Part shown: positions 24,114 to 36,322 of the stretch, one piece after another
Numbering within the stretch: position 1 is the stretch's first letter
Layout of the letters: each line of letters opens with the position of its first letter
Source of the DNA: Haematobia irritans
Lineage: Eukaryota; Arthropoda; Insecta; Diptera; Muscidae
Length of the DNA stretch: 64,000 bases
Assembly (NCBI RefSeq): GCF_050003625.1
Contig: NC_134397.1
Location: 273,538,070-273,602,069, forward strand
Direction: 5' to 3'
Translations under genes and position numbers: made by a program
The notes under the pieces: generated by a model
The model's input: the letters and a program-made list of their open reading frames with translations, nothing else
Database searches by the model: none
What the model was told of the DNA's origin: nothing

Positions 24114-25882
24114 AAATAAAGAAATGAAATTGGTAAAAAAATTTGTTTTTTGGTGTTTTAAATTTCTTTATTCAAATGAACTTCCATGGCACAACTTCTA
24201 AAGCAATGCAAAAGATATAGAAACGGAGTACTTGAGTCATTTGAAATATAAAATTCATTGGAGATGACCTAATTTTGCACTACTTTCGGAACACACAAAG
24301 AAAACAATTTCGCGAAAATTTCTCCAATTAAAATCTTAACTGAGTTTTAAAAAATTGCCAATTAAAAATGTAATTGATTCAAAAAACTTTTTAATTGAAA
24401 TTTGGAAATTGAATTGGATCAATTAATTTCATGTTTGTATTAGAAAAAAATTTGTGGGCAGATTGGGGACCCAAACTTTATTTTTGGAAGCTCTTTTTTT
24501 TTGTTAGGGTATAAAAAATTAAATAAACTACTATGAACTTTTTTTGATGAAATGAAGTTTGTCCTAAATATTGTACAAATTGTGTGTTCAACAATTTGTG
24601 TTGCATAATATTTCATATTAGTTAAACATTTTTTTTAGAATACTTTTAATTTGAAAATTTATTATTAAGGCCTTTCAATGAAGGCCCTAAATTTTACCAA
24701 GAAACATTCAAATCCAAATACTTCTCAGAGTTATCCTCTCCGATTTGCATGGTATAACTTTCATTCAATTCGAACACTCCCGCCTTTCTCCTATTTTTTT
24801 TTTTTTTTGCAATTCCAAACCCTTCAATGCACGCATTCAACAACAATGCCTTGACATTATTCTTTTCTATTTGTTTTTTTTTTTGCTCTTCTTTTTGATG
24901 AAAAGTTTAGCTGACTGCCACCATAGTCATTGTTTCGCATGTGTGATCAATATAAGGACATACCAACTTTTAAAGCTTGAGTGAGGGAGAGAACAACGGC
25001 AAGAGCGAGGCAGGGGTAGCTGGCAAGTAAACGGTCCACGAGACCAAGTGGTAGACAAGCAAAGGCAATAAATTGGCAAAAATGAAAGGATTTCTGTGAA
25101 TATCGAGTGTATTGATATCCTTCTAACTCAGACCCGTATGCAGCCTTTTTTGTGTCATATTTTCATTGAGGAAAACTCAATCTCCTAAGGCTTTGTGAAA
25201 AGTTAACATGGAATTTAACTAAGCGAAATGGCCTAGAAAAAATTGCAGCCTACCTATCGAATGATGAATGAGACTATGCGATATTGCCTGGATTCTATTT
25301 TAGTCTGAAGCTTTGTGAAAATGTGCTGAAGATTTTGTTGTTGTTGATTTTAAAGGCTCTCTTGATTTAAGTAACAATGGATGCAATGGTGAAACAATGA
25401 TACATAAATTGTTGTTCTTTACCAAAATGGGTTAGGTCTTCCATACATATTCATTGCTTGATTTTCACAAATATTGTCATATTACCTTCACAGATGAAAA
25501 ATCCATTGGTACAGTGATGCTAACATAAATTTCACGTAAGTTTATTGTAAAATGGAAATGGAATTTGGCTTATCCCAAGTAAGTCTATATAATTTAATTA
25601 AATGTGAGATGACATTTTTCGACTAAATAGTTCCCCAAAAAAAGTGAAAATGACCTACGAAATGGTTAAAAAGGTTATGAGTTGACGGCAATGTGTTTTC
25701 CCCGCATTGAGTTCAATGTTTTCTTTTAAGAATGCATTGTGGAGTAAACTTTTGTTTAATTGTCCAATAGCTAGTTTATTGTATTCATAATACCGCTTTT
25801 TTTCCTCTGAGTTTATTTATTGTTGAATTTTTCTTAATTTCGGCAGAAGGAATTTAAATTTAAAATACCTATTGAGTGTGTA
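24114..25882. other. Unassigned 1.8 kb
   Basis: No gene recognised. At about 24296-24450 lies a copy of the AATTGATTCAAAAAA-type repeat also seen at 28914-29475. T-runs occur at 24790-24905. The 24745-24984 forward open frame is low-complexity. Confidence 0.45.
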
Positions 25883-27191
25883 CACCGAAAAAAAAGTTTT
25901 ATTGGAAGAAGGAACCTTGTGTTAAAATTGAATTAAATTGTACTCCACATTTTGAGATTTCCACGAAACGTTGATAAAACCAGGAAAATTTAGTGCTCCG
26001 GTGTAGTTTTTAACTGCAATTCACGAAATTACACCCTCTTATAAGAAAGAACAAATGGACTACAAGTAAAGAACAAAATCAATGGCGCCAAATCATGATC
26101 ATTTTAACTACACAGAGTTCATTCTTACAATTGTTGGGAATCGTTTGAAATTTTTTTTTTTTTTTTTTAGTTTATATTGAACTTTTTTTGTACGGTAATT
26201 TAACTTTATACACCGAAAGAATTCTCTTCGTTAATTTTACGAAGAATTCTTCATTAACTATTCTTCGTAAATTCTTCATTAAAACATCGAAATTTTCATT
26301 CATTTTCGTAAATTTTACGAAGAACGTTTTACGAATATACGAAATATTGTACATTAATTTTTCTTCGTAAAAGTTTCGTACTTTTAACAAAGCTTTCTCC
26401 AAATTTCATGATTTTTGTGAAGAAGGCTTTACGAATTTATGAATATTTTACGAAAAATGTTGCGTTAAAATTTCTTCATAAAAAGTTGGAAACATTTTCT
26501 TTAAAATATCAAAGAAGTTTCATTGAAGTTGTAAAATTTCCGTTCGAGACATAAAATTGCCTCTGAGAATGTGTTTGAGTGTATTTCTTTATTCTATTTT
26601 TTATGCATGTCTATGCTACTTCTCATTTGGGTGATAGCGCGCTATGAATAAAAGCGAAGCAATAAAATTAAAAATTATTCAACAACATAAGATGTAAAGT
26701 AGTGATGACATTTTTCACACAAGTTTTTTTTTTCTAAAAGTTGGAACATTTTTAAAAAAAAGTACGAAAGGTTTTCATAAAAAGTACGAAACGTTTTCAT
26801 AAAAAGAACGAAATTGTTTCATAAAAAGTACGAAGATTCTTAAAAAAGTACGAATTTTTTCTTACAAACTACGAAAAATTTGGAAGAACTTTTCTTCGTA
26901 AAAAGTACGAAATATTTCGTGCTTTTAATGAAAAGTTTCTTTGGTTGTAAAACAATGGCAAATTTCGTACTTTTAACGAAATTTTTCGTTCTTTTTACGA
27001 AAAAAATTCTTTCGGTGTACCTACGTTTAGTTCATAAAATTTTTGAGACATTATTAAAAAAAGAAATTTTTTTGGGCTGTGGAATATCGAAAAAAAAAAA
27101 ATTAACTGCAAACAAATAAGTTTATGTAATAAACTAAAAATACTAAAAATAAGTTAATTTACCGTTAGTTTAACTATGGATTTTTTCAGTG
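25883..27191 (+). mobile_element. Family J element carrying a K element
   Basis: Starts CACCGAAAAAAAAGTTTTAT and ends GGATTTTTTCAGTG. The parts outside K (25883-26210, 27018-27191) match 39336-39681 continuously ('ggcgccaaatcatgatcatt', 'tttttgagacatt', 'aactgcaaacaaataa'). The flanking dinucleotides differ (TA left, TG right), so the ends are provisional. Confidence 0.6.
26211..27017 (+). mobile_element. Family K element, 807 bp, inserted in J
   Basis: Termini CACCGAAAGAATTCTCTTCG and, in reverse, CACCGAAAGAATTTTTTTCG. TA flanks both sides (26209-26210, 27018-27019), and the related J copy near 39550 has a single TA at the same place ('gaactttatacccacggg'). The interior is dominated by short TTCGTA and TACGAAA motifs, so both strands give Lys/Phe-rich open frames that are not genes. 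Confidence 0.85.
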
Positions 27192-28844
27192 TGAGTGGAA
27201 CCTTGCACTAACAGAGTTTCATAAAAATGGGGGTTTTATAAGATCGCAAGGTATTTTATTCATTTTTTTTGTATACACAGAAGAAAATTAGCTCGTAATT
27301 TATGACAATACAGAAAAAAATTTATTACCAAATTTTTCACACATAAAATTTTAATTAAAATTTTAATTTAATTTAATTTAAAATAGAAGTAAGTTCGGCC
27401 GAGCCGAATATTAAATACCCACCACCACGAATCAAATATAATAGTTTCCATTGAAAACTCTTCGTGGTAGCTGGTTGATAATATATATATAATTTTAGAG
27501 GGGTTTGATGACCGATATTCTCTTAAACAGTCCACTTCAACTTGTACGCTTCCCGAAAATAAATTTAAAGATACTACCATTTTTGTTTGAATTTTTGAGG
27601 AATCTTGTAGGTGTGTAAGAAAATGATGAACTAACGCCTTGATTTGAAATCCAAAATCTGTATATTTGTACCCATTATTCAAATGATTAGAAGAAATAAA
27701 ATCTGCAAATGTTGCTTTCAAATGGACCGATAAAAACTAAATCCCTTAAAATTTCAGGCAAATTTATACAACGGTTTATATAAGCCCAAGGAGTTAAATC
27801 GGGAGATCAGTCTATATGGGTGCTATGCCAAAAACATGCACCAATGCACACCAAATTCAGCTCACCTAATTGTGGTTCTGAAAATCCTACGGAATCTATA
27901 CCCCAAATCGGAGGGCGGGTTTATAAGGGGGATATATCAACATTTCTACAGATACAAAATATATACGGAACACCTATTTGTGGTCTTAAACAACCTCAAG
28001 AATTCAAATTTCTGGCAAATTTGATAAAAACTATGGTTTCTAGAAGCCCAAGAAGTAAAATCGGGAAATCAGTCTATATGAAGGCAATATCAAAACATGG
28101 ATCGATTCTCGGCAAACTTATTTGTCGTCTTAAAACACCTTTGGATTTCAAATTTCAGGCAAATCGGATTGAAAATACGGTTTCTAGAAGCCCAAAAAGT
28201 AAAATCGGGGGATCGGTCTATATGGGGGCTATACCAAAAGATGAACCGATAGGCACCATTTTCGGCACAACTAGCTTAAAATACATCTAGAATTCCAATT
28301 TCAGGCAAATCGGAAAGAAAATACAGTTTCTAGAAGCTCAATAATTAAAATCGGGAGATCGGTCTATATGGGGGCTACAGCAAAACATGAACCGATACGC
28401 CCCATTTTCGGTACACCTATTTGTGGTAAAATACCTTTAGATTTAAAAAGTCAGGTAAATCGGATTGGTAATACTCTAGAACAGGGCTTTCAATACAATT
28501 TCAAGAAAAATCGTCAAAAAATCTGCAATGTAAATAATATTCAATCCAAACTAATTCTTGGTAAAAAAAAACAAAAGTACAATGAATTCGGTTTTGTATA
28601 AAAATAACATAAAAAAGTATGCAATGCTATGCTATGCAATTCAAAAAGTAATATAAAAACAAATTTTTTTAATAAATAGTTACTAATTCAGTAAGATTTT
28701 TATTTAAAAATTTTCCACAATTTGACCATAAAACACTAATGGTCTCTCCAATTAAGAGGTACAATTTTCTATTGAAATAAAATTGTAACAAAATCTTCTA
28801 TAGAAATAAATTTTCTTAGAAATAAAATTTGCAAGAAAACGTTC

Positions 28845-29475
28845 TATAGAAATAAATTCTTCAAGAACGTTCTATAAAAATATGCAAAAATTTTCTACAG
28901 ATACACAGAAAAAAATTTCACGAAAATTTTTTCAATTAAAATTTTAATTGAGTTTTAAAAAATATTCAATTAAAAATTTAATTGATTCAACAAATTTTTT
29001 AATTAAAACAAAAATCAATCACAAAAATTAATAGTATCAATTTATTCTTTAATTGAAGGTCAATTTTGTAATTGATACTATCATTTCTGTGATTGAAGGC
29101 ATTTCAATCAAAAAATTAATTGGAAAACGTTCTTTAGAAATAAAATTTTCAAGAACGTTCTATAAAAATATGCAAAAGTTTTCTACAGATACACAGAAAA
29201 AAATTTCACGAACATTTTTTCAATTAAAATTTTAATTGAGTTTTAAAAAATATTCAATTAAAAATGTAATTGATTCAAAAAATTTTTTAATTAAAACAAA
29301 AATCAAACACAAAAATTAATAGTATCAGTTAATTTTTTAATTGAATCAATTAATTTTTTAATTGAAGGTCAATTTTGTAGTTGATACTATCATTTCTGTG
29401 ATTGAAGGCATTTCAATTAAAAAATTAATTGGATCAATTAATTTCGAGATTGAATCAGAAAATTTTTTCTTTGTG
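28845..29475 (+). repeat. Internal duplication with AATTGATT-type termini
   Basis: A block starting 'gttctataaaaatatgcaaa' and 'atacacagaaaaaaatttca' occurs twice with a 278-base offset (28914 and 29192), followed by a reverse terminus TTTTTTCTTTGTGTG near 29463-29477. This looks like a CAC-type element (CACAGAAAAAAATTTCACG) whose left half was duplicated. Confidence 0.65.
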
Positions 29476-29499
29476 TGTATAAAGTATTGAGAAAGAATA

Positions 29500-30075
29500 A
29501 ATAAAATTTTTGACGAAATTTTCTATAGGAATATAATTTTGACAACATTTTCTATAAAACTAAAATTTTGACAAAATCTTCTATAGAACAAAAATTTTGA
29601 AAAAAATTTCTTTTGAAATAAAATTTGACAAAATTTTGTATAGAAATAAAACTTTGACAAAATTTTCTATAGAAATAAAATTTTGGCAAAATTTTCTATT
29701 GCAATAAAATTTTGACAACATTTTCTATAAAACTAAAATTTTGACATAATTTTGTGTAGAAATACAATTTTGAGAAAATTTTCTATAGAAATATAATTTT
29801 GACATTTTCTACAAAACTAAAATTTTGACAAAATTTTCTATAGAAATAAAATTGTGACATCATTTTCTATAGAAATAAAATTTTTAAAAAAAATCTATAG
29901 AAATAAAATTTTGAAAAAAAAAATCTATAGAAATAAAATTTTGAAAAAAATTTTCTATAGAAATAAAATTTTGAAAAAAAAATTCTATAGAAATAAAATT
30001 TTGAAAAAAAATTGCTATAGAAATTATTTGGCAAATCTTTCTGTATAAATAAAATTTTAACATTTTCTGTAGAAA
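29500..30075 (+). repeat. TTCTATAGAA minisatellite, ~29-bp period
   Basis: About 18 units of 'aaattttctatagaaataaa' plus 'attttgaca', period 29-30 bases. Each unit has the palindrome TTCTATAGAA. The same unit occurs in A elements at 22310-22500, 50660-50840 and 51890-52335, and at 44986-45165. The open frames IYRNKILKKK (forward) and FYFYRFFFSK (reverse) are translation artefacts. Confidence 0.9.
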
Positions 30076-30790
30076 TAAAATTTTCTATCAAATCAATATA
30101 AAACATTTTTTTCGAATAAAACAATTTTTTTTTATAAACTATCCACAAAAATTTGATCAACAACTTAAAAATATATTTTTTTTATATGGTAGATTTTTGA
30201 TAAAATTTTCTTCAAATTTTGGTGGAGTATTTTTGGCACGTGTGGCAAACGTGATACTAATACTGTAGGTGTAAAATGAGGTATAGCTCCAACATGTATG
30301 AAATCTTTAGCAAAAACTCGCAATTTCTCTATCTGACAACTGTATTCCCTATTTTGCTGGCTCTAAACGTGCAAACGAACTGCTTCTAGTCAAAATAACG
30401 CAGCTAATATCGTAATTTTTGGGGCAAAAATCTGAAAATCGGCATTTGCTATTTTTTGTGTAAAAAATCGTCAAAATGCCGATAAATCGGCAAAATTGGC
30501 AGCCCTGCTCTAGAAGCCCAAGAAGTAAAATCGGGAGATCGGTCTATATAGGGGCTATACCAAAACATGACCCGATAGGCACCATTTTCGGCACAACTAT
30601 TTGTGGTCCTAAAATACTTCTAAATTTGGAAATTTCAGGCAAATCGGATAGAAGATACGGTTTCAATATAATTTCTCCCTGATCAAGAATATATATACTT
30701 TATGTAGTCGGAAATCGATATTTCGATGTGTTACAAACGGAATGACAAACTTATTATACCCCCATCACCATTCTATGGTGGTGGGTATAA

Positions 30791-32359
30791 AAAAAATATT
30801 TCATTAAAAATTTTGCTCAACAAATTTTTAATTGAAAGAAAAATCAATCACAAAATTTAATTGTATCATTTCTTTTTAATTGGAACAAGAGCAAAATAAA
30901 AGATGGTCGGTAAACATGAAATATTTTTGTGGCAATAATGTTGTTTTTCGGCAAACATAATCAGATAATATGATTGTCACCACTATATGCTCCATTTTTG
31001 CTGTCCAAAAATAATATTTTGCATTTAAAACATTTTTGGTTCATAATTATTCGGTTCATAATTATACCTTTATGTAAACCAATCAAAAACTGAAATTAAC
31101 AAATTGGATTAGTTTTTCTTTAATGTACATATATATCCTCTAAACTCATTGAATAGATGTAGCAGATGGCACAGGTGCTTGGTTATTTTTAATAAATTGA
31201 TATCACTCCATCACTATTAACTATAATCTAATATCTATAATTCACCATTAGTTTCAAGCTTATGGTGAAGCTTACGATGGCTTTTCAAAAAAAAAAAGTA
31301 GTAATGCACATTGTGATAAATATCATTAAAATCAATTAATTCAAACAAATTACTATCCAATGAGTTCAACTTCACTTCATAAATTTCCCAAGAAAAATAT
31401 GTAACTACTTAAGTTATTCATTTAGGTATTGACTGAGATAAATTTGCTCTTGCATTGTTGCCAATAAACCTGCCTAGCCGTATATGCATATGTATGTGTA
31501 TGTGTACTTTATGCGAATGCCTTAAATCTATATTGGCATATGCAATTATGCATACGTGTATCCATTGAATGTTGCCAGATGCGAGAGTAAGCGTAAGCCT
31601 GTGTGTGTTTGTGTTAGTGGAAACTTAAAATGATTGTTGTAATTTGTTCCATTCATTTATATTCAAATGCCGTTTTCACGGATTGTTAAATGTTCAAATG
31701 TGCACAAATGAGCGAATAGAACAGCGAACAGCAATACTCGTAAATTTCCTTTTGTACAGCAATACACCCACCCAGCCATTCATTCGTATTGCAGCTCCAA
31801 CAAGATCAAGAGCAGGTCTTTGCATTGCCATACTCATGCCATTTTCTATTGGAGCATCACATTTTACATCTGTTGATGTGATAGCGTTGAATTGAATGGC
31901 GAATAAGTCGCAGTTATTAAAATCTAGAAATAGAAATTTATTAAAATTTAACAAAAATATAACAGAAATGTGAAACATACTCATTGTGGGGATTTTGCAT
32001 CTTAGGTTTAATTTTTTAATTAAGAAAATACTTTTGCTTGCAAGTAAATATCGCTTACAATTTTGATTTTTAACCTTATTTGTTTGTATGTATACAGGGT
32101 TGGTCTGTCGTAAACCTTGTGTAGAAGACCTAATATTGAATAAAAGTAATTGTGAATATTTTTAAATAGAATTTAGTTTGGCTTCCAGGTAATAGGTATG
32201 CAAAAAAAAATGCTTTTATACTGTCTTTATTCAAAACTCTACTGGTTTTGCAACTCTCATTCTCATTTTTGAAAATTTTCAATTAATATGGAAATTGGCT
32301 CTCATTAGCCTAAAAGTTCACTTATGGAAGAAACTTGTGAAAGGGTAAGTCACTATATT
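30791..32359. other. Unassigned 1.6 kb
   Basis: 30791-30880 continues with AATTTTTAATTGAAAG repeats. The rest shows no gene or repeat I recognise. Overlapping open frames at 31644-31895 (forward) and 31694-31984 (reverse) are unlike known proteins. It could be unique host DNA. Confidence 0.45.
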
Positions 32360-33461
32360 TGTATACCCTCCACCATAGGATGGGGGTATATTAACTTTGT
32401 CATTCCGTTTGTAACACATCGAAATATTGCTCTAAGACCCCATAAAGTATATATATTCTGGGTCGTGGTGAGTCGATCTGAGCATGTCCGTCTGTTGAAA
32501 TCACGCTAACTTCCGAACGAAACAAGCTATCGACTTGAAACTTGGTACAAGTAGTTGTTATTGATGTATGTCGGATGGTATTACAAATGTGCCATATCGG
32601 TCCACTTTTACGTATAGCCCCCATATAAACGGACTCCCAAATTTGGCTTGCAGATCCTCTAAGAGAAGCTAATTTCATCCGATCCGGCTGAAATTTGGTA
32701 CATGGTGTTAGTATATGGTCTCTAACAACCATGCAAAATTGGTCCACATCGGTCCATAATTATATATATCCCCCATATAAACCGATCCCCCGATTTGGCT
32801 TGCAGAGCTTCTAAGTGAAGCAAATTTCATCCGATCTGGCTGAAATTTGGAACATGGTGTTATTATATGGTCTCTAATGACCATGCAAAAACTCCGGAGC
32901 CTCTTGGAAGACCAAAATTCATCTGATTCAGTTGAAATTTGGTACGTGGTGTTAATATATGGCCTTAAACACCCATGCAAAAATTGGTCGAAATCGGTCA
33001 ATAATTATATATAGGCCCCATATAAACCGATCCCCAGATTTGACCTCCGGAGCCCCTTGGAAGAGCAAAATTCATCCGATTCGGTTGAAATTTGGTACGT
33101 GATGTTAGTATATGGTATCCACCAACCATGAAGGAATTGGTTCATATCAGTCCATAATTATATATAGCCCCCATATAAACCGATCCTCAGATTTGACTTC
33201 TGGTGCCTTTTGGAGAAGCAAAATTCATCCGATCTGGTTGAAATTTGGTACGTTGTGGTAGTATATGATATTTAACAACCATGCCAAAAGTGGTCGATAT
33301 CAGTCCATAATCATATATAGGCCCCATATAAACCGATCCCGATATTTGGTTTTGGAGCCACTTAGAGGAGCAAATTTCATCCGAGTCATTTGAAATTTTG
33401 TACATTGTGCTAGTATATGGCCGTTAACAACCATGCCTAACTAGGTCCATATCGGTCTATA
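32360..33461 (-). mobile_element. Modular family A, reverse copy cut at a DD37E element
   Basis: Terminal hairpin in reverse (TATACCCTCCACCATAGGAT), 'cattccgtttgtaacacatc', a short GTCCGTCTG tract and about five 153-bp units. It stops at 'aggtccatatcggtcta', exactly at the TA used by the transposon; the expected continuation 'gttatatatagcc' is not found on the far side. Confidence 0.85.
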
Positions 33462-34761
33462 AAGGGTGATACGGTCAAAATTTGGTCAAGGGAAAACGCG
33501 TGTAAATCGGTGAAATCGTTTATTTAAAAAAATCAAATTAAATTTCTTTTTCAAGTTCAATTAGTATAAAATTCAGGAAAAATATTCAGTTAGGCTTTCG
33601 CTTTTCCAAATCCGAATTGCCGGGCCTCACGCTTGACACCTGTCATCAGATTTTGTACAGCCACCTTGTCCACCTTCTTTGCCGCAGAAAGCCAGTTTGC
33701 CTTGAACTGCTGCTCGTCCTTAGCAGTTTTTTTTGGTATTCTTTAGGTTCCGCTTGACAATAGCCCAGTATTTCTCAATTGTGTGGAGCTCTGGCGTGTT
33801 GGGAGGGTTCTTGTCCTTGGGAACCACCTGTACGTTGTTGGCGGCGTACCACTCCATAGCTTTTTTACTGTAATGGTAAGATGCCAAATCCGGCCAAAAC
33901 AGTACGGAACAACCGTGTTTCTTCAGGAAAGGCAGCAGATGTTTATTCAAACACTCTTTCACGTAAATTTCTTGGTTGACAGTCCCGGAAGCTATTAAAA
34001 TGCTGCTTTTCAAGCCACAGGTACAGATGGCTTGCTAAACCAGATATTTCTTTGCGAACTTTGACAGTTTTATGTGCTTGAAAATATCTGCTACGTTTCC
34101 CCTTCCTTTTGCCGTATAAAACTCCTGTCCCGGAAGCTGCTTGTAGTCGGCTTTGACGTAGGTTTCGTCGTCCATTACCACGCAGTCAAACTTCGTCAGT
34201 ATCGTCGTGTACAGCCTCCGGGATCGCGCTTTGGCCGTCGTATTTTGTTTATCATCGCGATTTGGAGTCACTACCTTCTTGTAAGTCGATAGTCCGGCTC
34301 GTTTTTTGGCTCGATGCACGGTTGTAGACGATACACCCAGCTTATTTACGGCATCTCGGAGAGAGAGGTTAGGGTTTCGCTTGAAACTACCGGCAACTCT
34401 CTTTGTCGTCTCAGCGGCTTCCGGTTTTCGATTTCCCCGCGATCCAGACTACCTGGCTGTCGACAAACGTTCCCCAAACACTTTAATTACATTTGTAACG
34501 GTTGATATGGCAACTTTTAGCGATTTTGCCAGCTTTGCGTGCGAGTAGCTCGGATTTTCGCGATGCGCGAGCAAAATTTTGATACGCTGCTCTTCTTGCT
34601 TGGACGGCATTTTGACAACTGAAGAGTGAATTCCAAAATCAAAATAGGAGCAATATTCTACACACACACCTTCAAAATGAGGGGTGTTCAGGTTTTTTAA
34701 ATGCAAAATTGAAAGAAATACGTCAAGTTTATATTGACCAAATTTTGACCGTATCACCCTT
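33462..34761 (-). mobile_element. ITmDD37E-type element, copy a (dead)
   Basis: Ends AAGGGTGATACGGTCAAAAT and its inverse, immediately flanked by TA (33460-33461, 34762-34763). About 1.3 kb, like the intact copy at 62078-63365. Left flank is family A, right flank is a SINE; neither continues across the element. Confidence 0.95.
33590..34610 (-). pseudogene. DD37E transposase pseudogene, copy a
   Basis: Start ATG at 34610 (MPSKQEEQRI) and stop at 33592-33590, matching the intact 335-residue protein at 62232-63239. The frame is broken: the helix-turn-helix region runs 34610-34449, the first catalytic block 34319-34035 (VVMDDETYVKADY), and the second and third blocks 34013-33720 (FWPDLASYHYSK, ELHTIEKYWAIVK). 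A stop occurs near 34035, and near 33740 the lysine-rich stretch is shifted by a homopolymer change. The third-acid context is TIEKYW instead of PIEKYW. All three acidic residues are still readable, but no continuous protein can be made. Confidence 0.9.
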
Positions 34762-34763
34762 TA

Positions 34764-34870
34764 ATCAACCGCTGAAAAACTTTTTGGTGTTCGGTCGAAG
34801 CAGGAATAGAACCTACGACCTTATGTATGCAAGACGGGCATGCTAACCATTGCACCACGATGGCTCCCAA
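34764..34870 (-). mobile_element. SINE 5' fragment (tRNA-like head)
   Basis: In reverse it reads 'gtggtgcaatggttagcatg' (box A), then 'gtcgtaggttctattcctgc' (box B), then 'cgaccgaacaccaaaaagt', the same head and early body as the SINE at 868-1201. It stops at the TA flanking the DD37E copy; the rest of the SINE body is absent. Confidence 0.8.
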
Positions 34871-36322
34871 ATTTACTTTAGAAACATTTCAGCGCCGTAT
34901 TCAATCATGAATCTGAAGAGTGGAGGATTTTTGACTTCTGCGAATGACCTCCTAAATAAATTAATATTTTTCCAGGATTTTGTACATGGACAAAATTATA
35001 TTAGCATCGTGTCGTTTTGATTGTTTCGATTTCAATAAGAAACGATGGACTTGTTCTACTCTCAATATCTGGTAAACAACAAAATGTATTAATTCCACAG
35101 CATGTTGCAGCATGTTAGCATACTTACCACCCTATTAAACACCCACAGAACTTTTACTGAAATACCAATCCTACTTTAGTTATGCGACACCCATAAACAT
35201 TTCTGTAGATTCCTCGCATATCCTTTAAAGGTAGATTGGTTGGATTTCACAAACTGATATTGAGCTACTGTTGCAGTCACTATAGTTCACTGTATTTGTT
35301 GTTGTTGCAAGTACTTTGGGTGGTGTTGCAAGCAACTTTGTTTGGCGGATTTAAATAACTGAAGCATATCCCTTATGGAAAAGAATGTCTGTCCTCTTCG
35401 TTTGTCTATACATCTGTGCATTCTCTGAATGCAGTCACCCTGTGCATTTTTTGTTTGAGCGATTTTACCGAAAAAGGAAAAATTATATTCTTTCAATAAA
35501 ATTCAAGTGTTTTGTTTGTGTAGTCGTTTTTATTACTGTGTGTGCCTGTGTGTGTGCTAGTACATTCGCCCCCTTTTTTTCTTTTCATTTACTTTTGTGA
35601 ATAGAGGAAGCATTTTTACTAAATGTGCCAATTCTTACAAGTGCGAAAATGCAATTGCGCTTTCATTTATTCTCGTTTTTTTCCAGGTCCTGTGGCAGTT
35701 ATCTTCTTTGGCTGAGGGTGGTGGGGTACACGTGTGTGTGTTTGTGTGGTGGCACATGCACATTGCACACCATTATAAAAGTCCACCACATCCACTCTCA
35801 TGCTCCTAAGGTTCTCATTAAACATAGTGCATTCATGCCTTCAACTTTACGCTAGGATCGTTCCTTCTTTCGTTCATTCTGGTATATTCACTGAGCCATT
35901 CATTCATTCTTTTATTCATTCATGCTCATACGGCCACTTTGTTCGCAGTCATTCATACGTTCACATGTTCTTATTTCACGATTTGTTCATTTTGTTATTG
36001 CTGCGCTTAAGTTTTTTTTTCGATTAAGTGCAAGATGCGAGGGGTCCAAATTATTATAGACAAAACAAAAAGAATTACAACTAAGCATCTATAGGGTGAC
36101 TGTTATGTATTGAAACCAATTTAAGGTTGCTATAATTTCTAAGCCGCTCGTCTAACAACTGACAAATTTATTCCCCTGACAGTTCATTTTATTGCTTTGA
36201 AGCTTACAAAAGCATGTTGAATTCAGAAATAAAGTAATTCGTAATGGCAGTGTGACAAACACGGTTGCCACTGGTGACAAACACGGTTGCCACTGGTGCC
36301 AAAACAAAATTAACAAAAATTG
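34871..36322. other. Unassigned 1.45 kb
   Basis: Contains TG-rich microsatellite patches (about 35513-35560, 35730-35750) and 'cattcattcttttattcatt'. Small overlapping open frames at 35287-36027 on both strands are low-complexity and unrecognised. A 24-base direct repeat ('gtgacaaacacggttgccac') occurs at about 36251-36295. Probably host DNA. Confidence 0.45.

Larger units (their letters stand above)
28482..30507 (+). mobile_element. hAT-type non-autonomous element, 2026 bp
   Basis: Flanked by the 8-bp direct repeat CTCTAGAA (28474-28481, 30508-30515), and the host B unit is continuous when it is removed. Ends CAGGGCTTTCAAT and, in reverse, CAGGGCTGCCAAT (11 of 13), a CAGGG start common in hAT elements. 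It carries no transposase. Its interior is filled with the duplicated block and minisatellite listed separately. Confidence 0.9.
27387..30790 (+). mobile_element. Modular family B, interrupted by a hAT element
   Basis: Left module 'gtaagttcggccgagccgaa' (hairpin TTCGGC/GCCGAA), 'tacccaccaccacgaatcaa', then 153-bp units to 28481, then the hAT insertion, then units from 30508 ('agcccaagaagtaaaatcgg'), the 'acaaacggaatgacaaactt' module and the terminal hairpin ending GGTGGGTATAAAAAA. The GACGGAC tract is missing from the right module. Confidence 0.85.

Noticed and set aside
27387..28474. Forward 156-codon frame near 27820-28290 as a protein
   Set aside because: It is the translated family B array, same 51-codon unit, with indels.
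29854..30163. Lys/Phe-rich repeated frames as repeat proteins
   Set aside because: They are translations of the ~29-bp minisatellite; both strands give equally repetitive peptides.
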